This document shows, in pieces, positions 27,755 to 35,556 of a stretch of 44,470 bases of DNA. The notes beneath the pieces are model-generated. The model did no database searches. It saw nothing but the letters and a program-made list of their open reading frames with translations, and was not told where the DNA came from. This stretch comes from Flavobacteriaceae bacterium. GTDB lineage: Bacteria; Bacteroidota; Bacteroidia; Flavobacteriales; Flavobacteriaceae. Location of the stretch: positions 4,788 through 49,257 of the forward strand of contig PBWA01000005.1 in assembly GCA_002728855.1 (NCBI GenBank), in the 5' to 3' direction. The position numbers and the translations under genes are program-made. Within the stretch, counting starts at the first letter, position 1, and the number at the start of each line of letters is the position of its first letter.

Positions 27755-28626
27755 TTCATGGCGCTCCATTCAGCTATTGACTTATTGTTCATTCGAACAT
27801 AGTCATTATTTCCATTCTCCTCGGCTAACTCAAGTGACTTTTGGGCAGCCTGGATTGCATTTTTAATTTCACCTAAATCTGCAAGAATTAATGCTTGATA
27901 ACGAAACATCCAATAATGATTATCCTCCATTTCAACAGCTTTAGTAATCCATTTTTTAGCCAAATTTAAATCTTGATTTTCCTCTAAATAATAGCGCGCA
28001 GCATTATAGTAATCTCTTGCCTTTGGATTTTTCTTAAGCACCTCGTTTATACTAGCTGTAGCTTTATCAACAGTAGGAACTTCAACATTTACAGAAATTC
28101 TCGTATTTTCCCAAGCTATATTAAGCTTTGCACCATTATTGGAAAGATTTGAAATCCAGATACTAAAAGTTTCTACAGCATTTGATAGTTTGGTTACTGG
28201 AACTTCAACGGCAACAGCAATTTCAGATGCCTCCCATTTTCTTGGAGTACCCCAGTTATCACTTTTTTTGTAGAAAAAAACTTCCCACATATCTTCACCA
28301 GGTCTTGTATATATAGCGTAAGAACCCTTATCAAGACTTTTACCATTTAATTTTACTGGATCGGAAAAACTAATTTTAGTGTTTTCATTTGCTCCTGTTC
28401 TCCAAATTTTACCATATGGAACTAGTTCTCCCATAATTTCTCTACCTTTCATTGAAGGTCTTGAAAACTCAACAGTTATTTCAGTAAGACCAACAGTCTG
28501 AATTATTTTAGAAGCAGGACTAGGCTGGGGTGTTTTTACTTGGGATAAGATTGAAAATGGGGTTAGGAAAAATAAAGCGGATAAGAATATATTATTAAAT
28601 AATGCTAATGGATTTGATGTTTTCAT
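27751..28626 (-). CDS. Exported DUF2911 protein with C-terminal TPR
   Basis: 291-residue secreted protein with a signal peptide (about 1-28, ending FSILSQ). Residues about 35-185 match DUF2911: PSPASKIIQTVGLTEITVEFSRPSMKGREIMGELVPYGKIWRTGANE is the characteristic opening (shown here as a run of its parts: ASKIIQTVG, VEFSRPS, PYGKIWRTGANE). The last 90 residues form two or three TPR-like helical hairpins (KARDYYNAARYYLEEN, AIQAAQKSLELAEENG). The family is widespread in Bacteroidetes and exported, with no known biochemical function. Monocistronic; it converges on the symporter (4-bp overlap) and is divergent from the SRPBCC gene over 67 bp. Confidence 0.87.
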   Translation of the reverse strand: MKTSNPLALFNNIFLSALFFLTPFSILSQVKTPQPSPASKIIQTVGLTEITVEFSRPSMKGREIMGELVPYGKIWRTGANENTKISFSDPVKLNGKSLDKGSYAIYTRPGEDMWEVFFYKKSDNWGTPRKWEASEIAVAVEVPVTKLSNAVETFSIWISNLSNNGAKLNIAWENTRISVNVEVPTVDKATASINEVLKKNPKARDYYNAARYYLEENQDLNLAKKWITKAVEMEDNHYWMFRYQALILADLGEIKNAIQAAQKSLELAEENGNNDYVRMNNKSIAEWSAMN

Positions 28627-28693
28627 GATAAATTTTGTTTTATTTTTATAACTAATTTATAAATAGATTTATAAAAATTTGATTTTTTTTTAC

Positions 28694-29203
28694 ATGATTT
28701 TTTTTCAAATCCAAAAAAGACAAAGTTTACCAATTTCAGTCTCAAAGGCATGGGATTTTTTTTCTGACCCTAAAAACTTATCTATTATAACTCCAGATTA
28801 TATGAATTTTAAAATCATTAATTGTGACAATAGATCTATTTATCCTGGTCAAATAATTAGATATTCCGTAAGTCCTCTTCTAGGAATTGGGATGAATTGG
28901 GTGACTGAAATTACAAATGTTCAAGAAGGAAAGTATTTTGTTGATGAACAAAGATTTGGCCCATATTCCTTTTGGCATCATAAACATTTTATTCGCGAAA
29001 TAAAAAACGGTGTTGAAGTAGAAGACATTGTCGACTATAGAGTTCCTTATGGTGTTTTAGGAAAATTATTACATCAACTAATCATTAAGAAACAGTTAGA
29101 AGAAATTTTTAATTACAGATATAATAAATTACATGAAATTTTTGGTGAATATGGCAAAACTGATTCTTATACAAGAAATAAAAATTTAAAAAGCATTATT
29201 TAA
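28694..29203 (+). CDS. SRPBCC-superfamily lipid/ligand-binding protein
   Basis: 169-residue cytoplasmic protein of the START/Bet v1-like (SRPBCC) fold. It opens with QIQKRQSLPISVSKAWDFFSDPKNL, the standard start of the fold, followed by ITPDYMNFKI, the central GIGMNWVTEITNV strand and FGPYSFWHHKHFI, and closes with DIVDYRVPYGVLGKLLHQLIIKKQLEEIFNYR, the long C-terminal helix. The start was set at the ATG at 28694; an in-frame TTG at 28679 adds five residues of no value. The family (often labelled cell-division-inhibitor SulA-like or polyketide cyclase) has no fixed function; the deep pocket suggests a hydrophobic ligand. Transcribed alone, convergent with murA. Confidence 0.8.
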   Translation: MIFFQIQKRQSLPISVSKAWDFFSDPKNLSIITPDYMNFKIINCDNRSIYPGQIIRYSVSPLLGIGMNWVTEITNVQEGKYFVDEQRFGPYSFWHHKHFIREIKNGVEVEDIVDYRVPYGVLGKLLHQLIIKKQLEEIFNYRYNKLHEIFGEYGKTDSYTRNKNLKSII

Positions 29204-29218
29204 TAAATTTTTTAGATA

Positions 29219-29239
29219 AAATTAATTCGGTATTAATTT
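29219..29239. terminator. Possible bidirectional hairpin between SRPBCC gene and murA
   Basis: AAATTAAT, loop TCGGT, ATTAATTT: a perfect 8-bp inverted repeat in the 34-bp gap between convergent genes, reaching into the murA stop codon. The stem is all A-T, so it would be weak. Confidence 0.3.
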
Positions 29240-30545
29240 AAATTCTCTCGATTCTTGCACCAAGGGATCTTAATCTATAATCAATTTTTTCATATCCTCG
29301 ATCAATTTGCTCAATGTTATTAATTACACTAGTGCCTTTTGCTGAAAGAGCTGCAATTAAAAGGGCTATACCTGCTCTTATATCTGGTGATGTCATAACA
29401 GTTCCCTTCAATTGAGATTTAAAATTGTGTCCAATAATTGTTGCTCTATGAGGATCACATAAGATAATTTTTGCACCCATATCAATTAACTTATCAACAA
29501 AAAAAAGACGACTCTCAAACATTTTTTGATGAATAAGTATACTACCCTTGGCTTGGGTAGCTGTAACAAGTATAACGCTTAATAAATCTGGTGTAAAACC
29601 GGGCCATGGAGCATCAGAAATGGTCATAATAGAGCCATCAATATAATTTTGAATTTGATAACCTCTCGGATGAATTGGAACATGCATGTCAGCACCCTTT
29701 TTAACTATATTAATTCCTAATCTAGAAAAAACACTTGGTATTTGACCAAGATAATTCCAATCAACATTTTTTATTGTAATATCACTTTTAGTCATAGCTG
29801 CCAAACCTATCCAACTACCTATTTCAATAATATCTGGCGATATATGATGTTTAACACCTTTTAATTGATCAACTCCTTCAATAACCAAGTAATTAGATCC
29901 AATACCATCAATGATTGCTCCCATATCAACTAACATCTTACAAAGCTGTTGAATATAGGGCTCGCATGCAGCATTATAGATAGTAGTTTTCCCTTTAGCT
30001 AAAACAGCTGCCATTAAAATATTAGCAGTTCCAGTAACAGAAGCCTCATCTAATAAAATATTAGCACCATGAAGTTTTTTTGAATCAACCCGAAAAAAAT
30101 GATCATCTTTGTCATAGTTAAAATTGGCTCCAAGTGATTTTAATCCTTCAAAGTGAGTGTCAAGTCTTCTCCTTCCAATTTTATCTCCTCCGGGTCTTGG
30201 AATACATCCTTTTCCAAATCGCGCAAGTAATGGTCCAACTAGCATAACAGATCCTCTCAGACCTTTGGCTTTATCTTTGTATTCTTGAGAATCTAAATAA
30301 TCTTTGTCGATTTTATTGGCGTGAAATTCATATTCGCCTGGTTTATGTTTTTTTACTTTGACTCCAATATTTTCTAATATACTGATGAGTCTATTTACAT
30401 CAAGTATATCTGGGACATTTGACAGGATTACTTTTTCAGCTGTTAGAAGAGTAGAACAAATAACCTGTAATGCTTCGTTTTTTGCTCCCTGAGGAGAAAT
30501 TTCTCCTTTCAAGCTATGACCCCCCTCTATTTTGAAACTTGACAT
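29238..30545 (-). CDS. murA: UDP-N-acetylglucosamine 1-carboxyvinyltransferase
   Basis: First committed enzyme of peptidoglycan synthesis, transferring enolpyruvate from PEP to UDP-GlcNAc. From the ATG at 30545 it has 435 residues; a GTG three codons upstream is less likely. Motifs: the N-terminal GAKNEAL with the conserved Lys, LRGSVMLVGPLLARFG, and the catalytic-loop region RPGGDKIGRRRLDTH (117-131). The loop residue that is Cys115 in E. coli is Asp121 here (PGGD against PGGC). Asp at this place keeps activity but blocks covalent attack by fosfomycin, as in Mycobacterium and Chlamydia; related Bacteroidetes sequences also carry Asp. Cys114 is outside the catalytic position. It follows the DUF4290 gene by 8 bp, an arrangement usual in this phylum. 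Confidence 0.95.
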   Translation of the reverse strand: MSSFKIEGGHSLKGEISPQGAKNEALQVICSTLLTAEKVILSNVPDILDVNRLISILENIGVKVKKHKPGEYEFHANKIDKDYLDSQEYKDKAKGLRGSVMLVGPLLARFGKGCIPRPGGDKIGRRRLDTHFEGLKSLGANFNYDKDDHFFRVDSKKLHGANILLDEASVTGTANILMAAVLAKGKTTIYNAACEPYIQQLCKMLVDMGAIIDGIGSNYLVIEGVDQLKGVKHHISPDIIEIGSWIGLAAMTKSDITIKNVDWNYLGQIPSVFSRLGINIVKKGADMHVPIHPRGYQIQNYIDGSIMTISDAPWPGFTPDLLSVILVTATQAKGSILIHQKMFESRLFFVDKLIDMGAKIILCDPHRATIIGHNFKSQLKGTVMTSPDIRAGIALLIAALSAKGTSVINNIEQIDRGYEKIDYRLRSLGARIERI

Positions 30546-30553
30546 GGAATACA

Positions 30554-31195
30554 CTAATATCTTTTACGATTATTTCTCTTTCTGTGTTTAGAATTACTTT
30601 TAGGACCATTGCCATTCTTTGATCTTGCTTTGAGGAATTCAGATGCGTCAGTTAGAGGTAATAGTTCAGGATTAACTTTAAGTTCTCCTTCGGATAGTTC
30701 TTCTAAATGCTGAAAAATTAGATTATCTTCAACAGTGTCCTTATTCCAATTCAAAAAGCATTTTTTCATATGATTTGCTATTGTATAAACTAGAGCATCC
30801 TTAAGTTGACCTTTCTCCCATTGCTTTGCTATATCAATCATTCGAATTATATTATTACCATAGAATCTGTATTTCAGATTGGTTTGCGGATATAATAATT
30901 TTTCAGGCTTTTCTTCAATAATATTTTTTAATGGTTTTTCATAGGGACTATCAACATCTAAATTAAATTTTGACATTATGTGTAATTGATCCCAAAGTTT
31001 ATGTTGAAAATCCGTAACGTCCCTTAGATGAGGGTTGAGATTTCCCATGACACCAATTATTGCCTTAGCCATCTTGTTTCTGGCTTCTTTATTCTCTGTA
31101 TTTAATAACTGATCAACCATTCTATGAATATGTCTTCCATATTCAGGAATTATAAGTTTTGTTCGTTTGGTATTATATTCTAAAGAATTTTCCAT
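30554..31195 (-). CDS. DUF4290 protein, 213 aa
   Basis: Conserved Bacteroidetes protein of unknown function, encoded directly upstream of murA. The N-terminus EYNTKRTKLIIPEYGRHIHRMVDQLL is the family hallmark, then NPHLRDVTDFQHKLWDQLHIMSKF and a largely helical middle. The last 20 residues are a very basic low-complexity tail (KSNSKHRKRNNRKRY) that may bind nucleic acid or membrane. There is no signal peptide. The stop codon lies 8 bp before the murA ATG, so the two genes are surely cotranscribed, which suggests but does not prove a role in envelope synthesis. Confidence 0.86.
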   Translation of the reverse strand: MENSLEYNTKRTKLIIPEYGRHIHRMVDQLLNTENKEARNKMAKAIIGVMGNLNPHLRDVTDFQHKLWDQLHIMSKFNLDVDSPYEKPLKNIIEEKPEKLLYPQTNLKYRFYGNNIIRMIDIAKQWEKGQLKDALVYTIANHMKKCFLNWNKDTVEDNLIFQHLEELSEGELKVNPELLPLTDASEFLKARSKNGNGPKSNSKHRKRNNRKRY

Positions 31196-31284
31196 TAAAT
31201 TATATTTTTGATTATGTAAGGAAGGTTGATATATATTGCAAATTAATAAAATTCATAGAAACTATTTAAAATCTTTAGATTTAA

Positions 31285-31575
31285 TTAAATCATTATTATC
31301 CCTTTAATCTTTGAAACCTTTTTATATGTTAAAATTACATCTTGAGAGGAAATAAGCGATACCGTTATTGTTATACTAATATAATTTTCTTTAGATGATG
31401 AGCGGATAGATATTTTTTTTTTAAATTTTTTAAAAAAATCTTTTAACTTGTTGATATCAGTATGATTTGATTTTAAAATAAATTTAAACATGTATTTACC
31501 AGGCCAAGATTGAGATTTTTTTAATTGTTCATGAAACCTGGAATAAAATTCGTCATTATTAGCATTTAAGGACAT
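31285..31575 (-). CDS. DUF493 family protein, 96 aa
   Basis: Small ferredoxin-like-fold protein of the YbeD/DUF493 group (96 residues; E. coli YbeD has 87). WPGKYMFKFILKSN is the typical opening strand, followed by the long helix INKLKDFF, a basic strand and SKENYISITITVSLISSQDVILTYKKVSKIKGIIMI, the closing strands and helix. The fold resembles amino-acid-binding regulatory domains; a biochemical function is not established. It lies 89 bp upstream of DUF4290-murA on the same strand and is divergent from the NTPase-fmt pair, the usual flavobacterial neighbourhood as I recall it. Confidence 0.8.
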   Translation of the reverse strand: MSLNANNDEFYSRFHEQLKKSQSWPGKYMFKFILKSNHTDINKLKDFFKKFKKKISIRSSSKENYISITITVSLISSQDVILTYKKVSKIKGIIMI

Positions 31576-31592
31576 TAATAAATATTAAAAAA

Positions 31593-31600
31593 CAAATATA
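31593..31600 (-). promoter_or_regulatory. Possible -7 box of the DUF493 gene
   Basis: Minus-strand TATATTTG lies 18-25 bp before the ATG at 31575. It fits TAnnTTTG but has no clear -33 partner. Confidence 0.25.
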
Positions 31601-31611
31601 ATTTAAAACTC

Positions 31612-32193
31612 TTGGATATTAAGAAAAAAAATAATTGTAAAATAGTCATCACAGGGGGCCCAGGTTCTGGAAAAACTGAAATAATAAATTCTTTACTTAA
31701 AAAAAATTTTTACTGTTTTGAGGAGATTTCAAGACAAATAATAAGACCAAAAAGATTAATGGGCATAAAAAATTTTTTTTCAGAAAAACCAATAGAATTT
31801 AGTAAGATCCTTATAAAAAAAAGGAAACAGCAATATATTGAATCATCTAAAATTTCTTTATCAAAAAAAAAACCTGTCATTTTTTTTGATAGAGGTCTTC
31901 ATGATATATTTGCCTATCTTAACTACAAAAAAAAATCTTATGATCATATAAAATTCAAACTTGAGAATTATCCCTATGATATGGCATTTATTTTACCTCC
32001 ATGGAAAGAAATTTACAAAACTGATAGTGAAAGAAAAGAAACTTTTCAAGAGTCAATCCTTATATTCAATTACATAAAAAATATATATAAAGAAAATAAA
32101 ATAAAGTTATTTGAAATTAAACCCGATACAGTTGAAAATCGTGTGCTACAAATATTACATAATCTTAAGTTAAATAATCTTATTAATTTTTGA
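31612..32193 (+). CDS. P-loop NTPase of the AAA_28 type
   Basis: 193-residue P-loop protein. Walker A is GGPGSGKT (15-22), followed by EEISRQIIRP, a helix start typical of the AAA_28/NadR-like nucleoside-kinase-related group, and PVIFFDRGLHDIFAYL, the Walker B and DRGxxD-type motif found in deoxynucleoside kinases. The later PPWKEIYKTDSERKETFQESI segment matches the lid region of the same group. A small-molecule kinase or NTPase activity is likely; the substrate is unknown. The start is TTG at 31612: no ATG lies between the upstream stop and the P-loop. Its TGA is followed at once by the fmt ATG, so the two are cotranscribed. Confidence 0.82.
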   Translation: MDIKKKNNCKIVITGGPGSGKTEIINSLLKKNFYCFEEISRQIIRPKRLMGIKNFFSEKPIEFSKILIKKRKQQYIESSKISLSKKKPVIFFDRGLHDIFAYLNYKKKSYDHIKFKLENYPYDMAFILPPWKEIYKTDSERKETFQESILIFNYIKNIYKENKIKLFEIKPDTVENRVLQILHNLKLNNLINF

Positions 32194-33144
32194 ATGATTT
32201 TAAAAAATAGAATAATTTTTTTTGGTACTCCATCTTTTGCTGTTGTTTGTTTAAAAGAGCTTCTTGAGCAAAATTTTAATATTCTAGCTGTTGTTACTAC
32301 AGCAGATAAGAAAGCTGGCAGAGGTAAAAAATTAAGATCATCTGAAGTTAAAAATTTTGCACTTCAAAATGGATTGAATTTGTTTCAACCCAAAAATATG
32401 AAAGACCATTTGTTTATTGAAAAAATAAAATTATTAAAACCAGATTTTATAATTGTTGTAGCGTTTAGAATGATACCAAAAATAATTTGGGAAATACCAG
32501 ATATTGGAACTATAAATCTTCATGCTTCTTTATTGCCTAATTATAGAGGAGCAGCACCAATAAATTGGACCATAATAAATAATGAAAAGTTTACTGGAGT
32601 TTCAACTTTTTTTATAAATGAAAAAATTGATTCAGGGGATATTCTTCTTCAAAAGAGAATAGAAATCAGCGAAAAGGAAACTGCAGGTAGTCTTCACGAT
32701 AAACTTTCACTTCAAGGAAGTAAATTACTCTGTGAAACAATTAATAAGCTCTCAAAAAATAAAATAGAGGCAAAACCCCAAAATTTCTCCCAAGGGTTTA
32801 AACTAGCACCAAAAATTAACTCTGATAATTCTCATATAAATCTTAAAAAAAGATTAGATGAAATCAACTCAATGATTAGAGGTTTATCCCCATCACCAGG
32901 TGCCTGGGTAGAATTATATAATAAAAAAACATCTATTATCATGAAAATTTTTGATTCAGATACAATAATATTTGACAATGAACATAAGCATTCAAAATTA
33001 ATCATCAAAGACAAAAAAATATTGATTTCTCACAAGGAGGGATATCTTGTATGTAAACAAATACAAATACCTAATAAAAAAGTAATGTCAGGGCCTGATT
33101 TACTTAATGGATATACTTTTGATGAAAATCTTCATGTAAAATAG
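32194..33144 (+). CDS. fmt: Methionyl-tRNA formyltransferase
   Basis: Formylates initiator Met-tRNA using 10-formyl-tetrahydrofolate. 316 residues, normal length. The N-terminal formyltransferase domain begins RIIFFGTPSFAVVCL; the catalytic segment INLHASLLPNYRGAAPINW has Asn108 and His110, and the third active-site residue Asp146 is in KIDSGDIL. The C-terminal OB-like tRNA-binding domain has NSMIRGLSPSPGAW. The ATG abuts the stop codon of the NTPase gene. Nothing unusual apart from Lys-rich composition from the low G+C content. Confidence 0.96.
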   Translation: MILKNRIIFFGTPSFAVVCLKELLEQNFNILAVVTTADKKAGRGKKLRSSEVKNFALQNGLNLFQPKNMKDHLFIEKIKLLKPDFIIVVAFRMIPKIIWEIPDIGTINLHASLLPNYRGAAPINWTIINNEKFTGVSTFFINEKIDSGDILLQKRIEISEKETAGSLHDKLSLQGSKLLCETINKLSKNKIEAKPQNFSQGFKLAPKINSDNSHINLKKRLDEINSMIRGLSPSPGAWVELYNKKTSIIMKIFDSDTIIFDNEHKHSKLIIKDKKILISHKEGYLVCKQIQIPNKKVMSGPDLLNGYTFDENLHVK

Positions 33145-33217
33145 CTAAATAATGACTATTATTATTAACAAAAGCCTCAATTTATTAACAATAACAGGTA
33201 TTTCAGAGGTTTTAATC

Positions 33218-33248
33218 TTGGAGTTATGCTTATAACAGTATACATTTG
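33218..33248 (+). promoter_or_regulatory. Promoter of the HU gene (TTG - 20 bp - TACATTTG)
   Basis: TTG at 33218-33220 and TACATTTG at 33241-33248, 20 bp apart, match the Bacteroidetes sigma-A-type -33/-7 consensus (TTG, spacer 17-23, TAnnTTTG). Transcription would start near 33255, about 23 bp before the HU ATG. It is the best promoter in the window and fits a highly expressed gene. Confidence 0.6.
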
Positions 33249-33277
33249 TCAATAGAAATAACTTTAATTTATAAATT

Positions 33278-33550
33278 ATGAATAAATCAGAATTAATAGA
33301 CGCTATGGCGGCTGGAGCTGGAATATCTAAAGCTGCTGCAAAGAAAGCTTTAGAAGCTATGGTCGGTGGCGTTAGCAGTACACTTAAGGGAGGCGGTCGC
33401 GTTTCTCTTGTTGGATTTGGATCTTGGTCTGTTTCAAGAAGAGCAGCTCGTGATGGAAGAAATCCTCAAACCGGTGCAACTATAAAAATTGCTGCAAAAA
33501 ATGTAGTGAAGTTTAAAGCTGGTGCAGAACTTTCAAGTTCAGTAAACTAA
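33278..33550 (+). CDS. hup: HU-family nucleoid DNA-binding protein
   Basis: Small basic histone-like protein that bends and compacts DNA as a dimer. 90 residues, normal length. MNKSELIDAMAAGAGISKAAAKKALEAM is the helical dimerisation half and GRVSLVGFGSWSVSRRAARDGRNPQTG is the beta arm with its conserved Arg residues and the RNPxTG tip that intercalates into DNA, ending VVKFKAGAEL. Codon choice is visibly richer in GCT, GGT and GGC than in neighbouring genes, as expected for abundant proteins. It stands between fmt and yqgE, with its own promoter 30 bp upstream and a strong terminator 20 bp downstream, so it forms its own transcription unit. Confidence 0.94.
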   Translation: MNKSELIDAMAAGAGISKAAAKKALEAMVGGVSSTLKGGGRVSLVGFGSWSVSRRAARDGRNPQTGATIKIAAKNVVKFKAGAELSSSVN

Positions 33551-33570
33551 AATCGTTAAATTAAAAATTA

Positions 33571-33601
33571 AAAAGGCTTCCTTATGGGAAGCTTTTTTTT
33601 T
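33571..33601 (+). terminator. Rho-independent terminator of the HU gene
   Basis: AAAAGGCTTCC, loop TTATG, then GGAAGC and a run of nine T: a G+C core stem GCTTCC/GGAAGC extended by a G-T and A-T pairs, followed by a U tract. It begins 20 bp after the HU stop codon and is the clearest terminator in the window. Confidence 0.85.
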
Positions 33602-33631
33602 CTTATCTCATAATTTTTATTTAAAACTAAA

Positions 33632-34177
33632 TTGGATCCAGGATCTTTACTTATTGCAGATCCATCTATAATTGGTGATACAAATTTTCATCGATCTATA
33701 ATTTTATTGGTAGAACATAACTTCGATGGCTCTTTTGGTTTTATAATAAATAACCCTCTTAATCATACCACAAAGGATTTGACAGTTGAAATGAAATATG
33801 ATTTTCCTCTATATTATGGAGGTCCTGTTGATCAAGATAATTTATTTTTTATGCATAAAATGGGAAATTTAATTCCTAATAGTATTCGAATTCAAAATGA
33901 TCTATATTGGGGAGGTGATTTTAAGGCTATTGTTTCATTGGTCAATAATAAAAAATTAAAAGTCAATGATATAAAGTTTTTTTTGGGATATTCTGGCTGG
34001 TCAGCTAATCAGTTAATATCTGAAATTAAATCAAAAAATTGGATCATAAAAAAAAACTCAAACTCTTCTGATATTTTTACAAATAAATCTGAGTCTCTTT
34101 GGAGTAAAGAGATGAAAAAATTAGGTGGAGATTTTCTCTTGTGGTCAAACTCTCCAGAAAATCCTTTTGAAAATTAA
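33632..34177 (+). CDS. YqgE/AlgH family protein
   Basis: 181-residue protein of the UPF0301 (YqgE/AlgH) family. The start region MDPGSLLIADPSIIGDTNFHRSIILLVEHNFDGSFGFIINNPL is diagnostic in parts (LLIADP, FHRSIILLVEH, FGFIINNPL), followed by YYGGPVDQDNLFFMH and FFLGYSGWSANQL. The start codon is TTG at 33632, as no ATG precedes the conserved opening. The family is broadly conserved with no settled biochemical role; in Pseudomonas AlgH has been linked to alginate regulation, which cannot be carried over here. Downstream, 17 bp away, is the convergent START-like gene. Confidence 0.88.
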   Translation: MDPGSLLIADPSIIGDTNFHRSIILLVEHNFDGSFGFIINNPLNHTTKDLTVEMKYDFPLYYGGPVDQDNLFFMHKMGNLIPNSIRIQNDLYWGGDFKAIVSLVNNKKLKVNDIKFFLGYSGWSANQLISEIKSKNWIIKKNSNSSDIFTNKSESLWSKEMKKLGGDFLLWSNSPENPFEN

Positions 34178-34194
34178 TGAATAAATTAAAATTC

Positions 34195-34587
34195 TTAAGT
34201 TGATCCCAAAACTTGTTTTAAGTCTGAAACTAAGTTTTCCCATAACATTTTAGATTCTTCCAATTCTTCTTCAGGAGAAAAATCAGTAATTAATAAAGAA
34301 ACGTCTTTGGTTATGTCGTGGACTTCAATATTGAATTCAAAAAACTTTTCTTCTTGATCTTCATCATCATTAATCCATTGAAAACGAACTAGCTTATTTT
34401 GTTTTTTTGATATCATTTTTGCATACTCTTCTCCATCATCCCAAATAAAAGTGAAATTTTCACCCCTAGAATTAACATTATCAGCAAACCACTCAGATAA
34501 TCCGGAAGGTGTTGATAAATATTGGAATAATAACTGAGGGGAAGCATGAAAACTAAACTCTAATGTATATGAAATTTCTTTGGACAT
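34195..34587 (-). CDS. START-like domain protein, 130 aa
   Basis: Small single-domain protein of the Bacteroidetes START-like (AHSA1/SRPBCC-related) group. ISYTLEFSFHASPQLLFQYLSTPSGLSEWFADNV is the fold's usual first strand and helix (segments FSFHASP, LFQYLSTPSGLSEWFAD), with FTFIWDDGEEY and VRFQWIND as central strands and a C-terminal helix ending WENLVSDLKQVLG. The protein is strongly acidic in the middle (ED-rich, about 80-90). No known ligand. It is convergent with yqgE and about 110 bp from tRNA-Met on the opposite strand, a neighbourhood common in flavobacteria; the aminotransferase gene that often sits here is absent. Confidence 0.82.
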   Translation of the reverse strand: MSKEISYTLEFSFHASPQLLFQYLSTPSGLSEWFADNVNSRGENFTFIWDDGEEYAKMISKKQNKLVRFQWINDDEDQEEKFFEFNIEVHDITKDVSLLITDFSPEEELEESKMLWENLVSDLKQVLGST

Positions 34588-34701
34588 AAAATGATATTAT
34601 TTGTGTAATATATTAAAAAAGTTAATTTGATACCATTTATATTTATTTTTTTTGAATATTTCTGATGAATCAAAAAATATAATTTTATATTTTCGCACAA
34701 A

Positions 34702-34775
34702 GGCGAGGTAGCTCAGGTGGTTAGAGCGTCGGATTCATAACCCGGAGGTCGGGAGTTCAAGTCTCCCCTTCGCTA
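34702..34775 (+). tRNA. tRNA-Met (anticodon CAT)
   Basis: A cloverleaf can be drawn fully. Acceptor GGCGAGG/CTTCGCT has two G-U pairs, the D arm is GCTC/GAGC, anticodon loop TTCATAA has CAT at 34736-34738, variable loop AGGTC, and T arm GGGAG/CTCCC with TTCAAGT. The anticodon stem has an A-C mismatch next to the loop. The first acceptor pair is formed (G-U), unlike bacterial initiators, so this is elongator Met or, less likely, a lysidine-modified Ile2. The discriminator is A34775, followed by CAG, so CCA is not encoded. Confidence 0.93.
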
Positions 34776-34826
34776 CAGTAAAACTATCTAAAAATACTTA
34801 GATAATTAAAAATTATTTTTTTACAC

Positions 34827-35534
34827 ATGAGATTCAGCAGTAATTTTTCCTTATCTGTCAGAAAGGTTCATAGATATTTAGGATTATTCCTTGGGATTCA
34901 ATTTCTTTTTTGGACAATTAGTGGACTATACTTTAGTTGGACTAATTTAAATGAAATCCATGGAGATCAATTTAAAAAATTAGATTATAAACCAAAACTA
35001 TTTAAAAACCTTATAAACCCCGCAAAACTTAATATTCATGAAGGTATTAATACTATTGAGTTAAATGATATTAATGGAGTTCCACATTATTGGATTAACA
35101 ATTCTCAATTATATAATGCAACAAATGGAGATCTTAAGAAAAACATTTCTAAAGAAGATGCGCTCTATATCGCTGATAATTATATGATTGATGATCTTAA
35201 AGTAAGTTCCATTGAACTTCTAAAAGAAACTAATAATCATCATGAATATAGAGGAAAACCATTACCTGCTTATGTGATTTCATACTCAAATAATGATGTT
35301 GTCAAAGCATATATCTCTGCTAATGATGGAAAATTTCAGACAGTTAGACATAGAAGTTGGCGTTGGTTTGATTTTTTATGGATGACTCATACTATGGATT
35401 ATCAAACAAGAGATAATTTTAATACATCTCTGCTAAGGGCTTTCTCTCTATTAGGATTAATAACTGTTTTAAGTGGATTCTTATTGTGGTTTGTTTCATC
35501 TCCAACAATAAGAAAAATTTTTAATAAGAATTAA
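34827..35534 (+). CDS. PepSY-domain membrane protein, 235 aa
   Basis: Inner-membrane protein with two membrane segments (about 14-35 and 205-227) enclosing a soluble extracytoplasmic part. The opening VRKVHRYLGLFLGIQFLFWTISGLYFSW is the hallmark of PepSY-associated membrane helices, and ISKEDALYIADNYM together with YISANDGKFQTVRHRSWRWFDFLWMTHTMDY matches the PepSY repeat and its trailing His/Trp-rich segment. Larger relatives reduce or import iron-siderophores; this short form has the WMTHTMDY motif and no reductase domain, so its job is unknown. It is transcribed after tRNA-Met and converges with nagB (22 bp). Confidence 0.8.
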   Translation: MRFSSNFSLSVRKVHRYLGLFLGIQFLFWTISGLYFSWTNLNEIHGDQFKKLDYKPKLFKNLINPAKLNIHEGINTIELNDINGVPHYWINNSQLYNATNGDLKKNISKEDALYIADNYMIDDLKVSSIELLKETNNHHEYRGKPLPAYVISYSNNDVVKAYISANDGKFQTVRHRSWRWFDFLWMTHTMDYQTRDNFNTSLLRAFSLLGLITVLSGFLLWFVSSPTIRKIFNKN

Positions 35535-35556
35535 AGTTAATTTGAAATACTCGAGG

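Noticed and set aside
33152-33235. 27-codon ORF in the HU leader
   Set aside because: It overlaps the -33 element of a convincing promoter and has no recognisable feature; most likely chance.
34702-34775. tRNA-Met as a pseudogene because of an A-C mismatch in the anticodon stem
   Set aside because: All other stems pair, the loops are standard and one mismatch beside the loop is tolerated in functional tRNAs.
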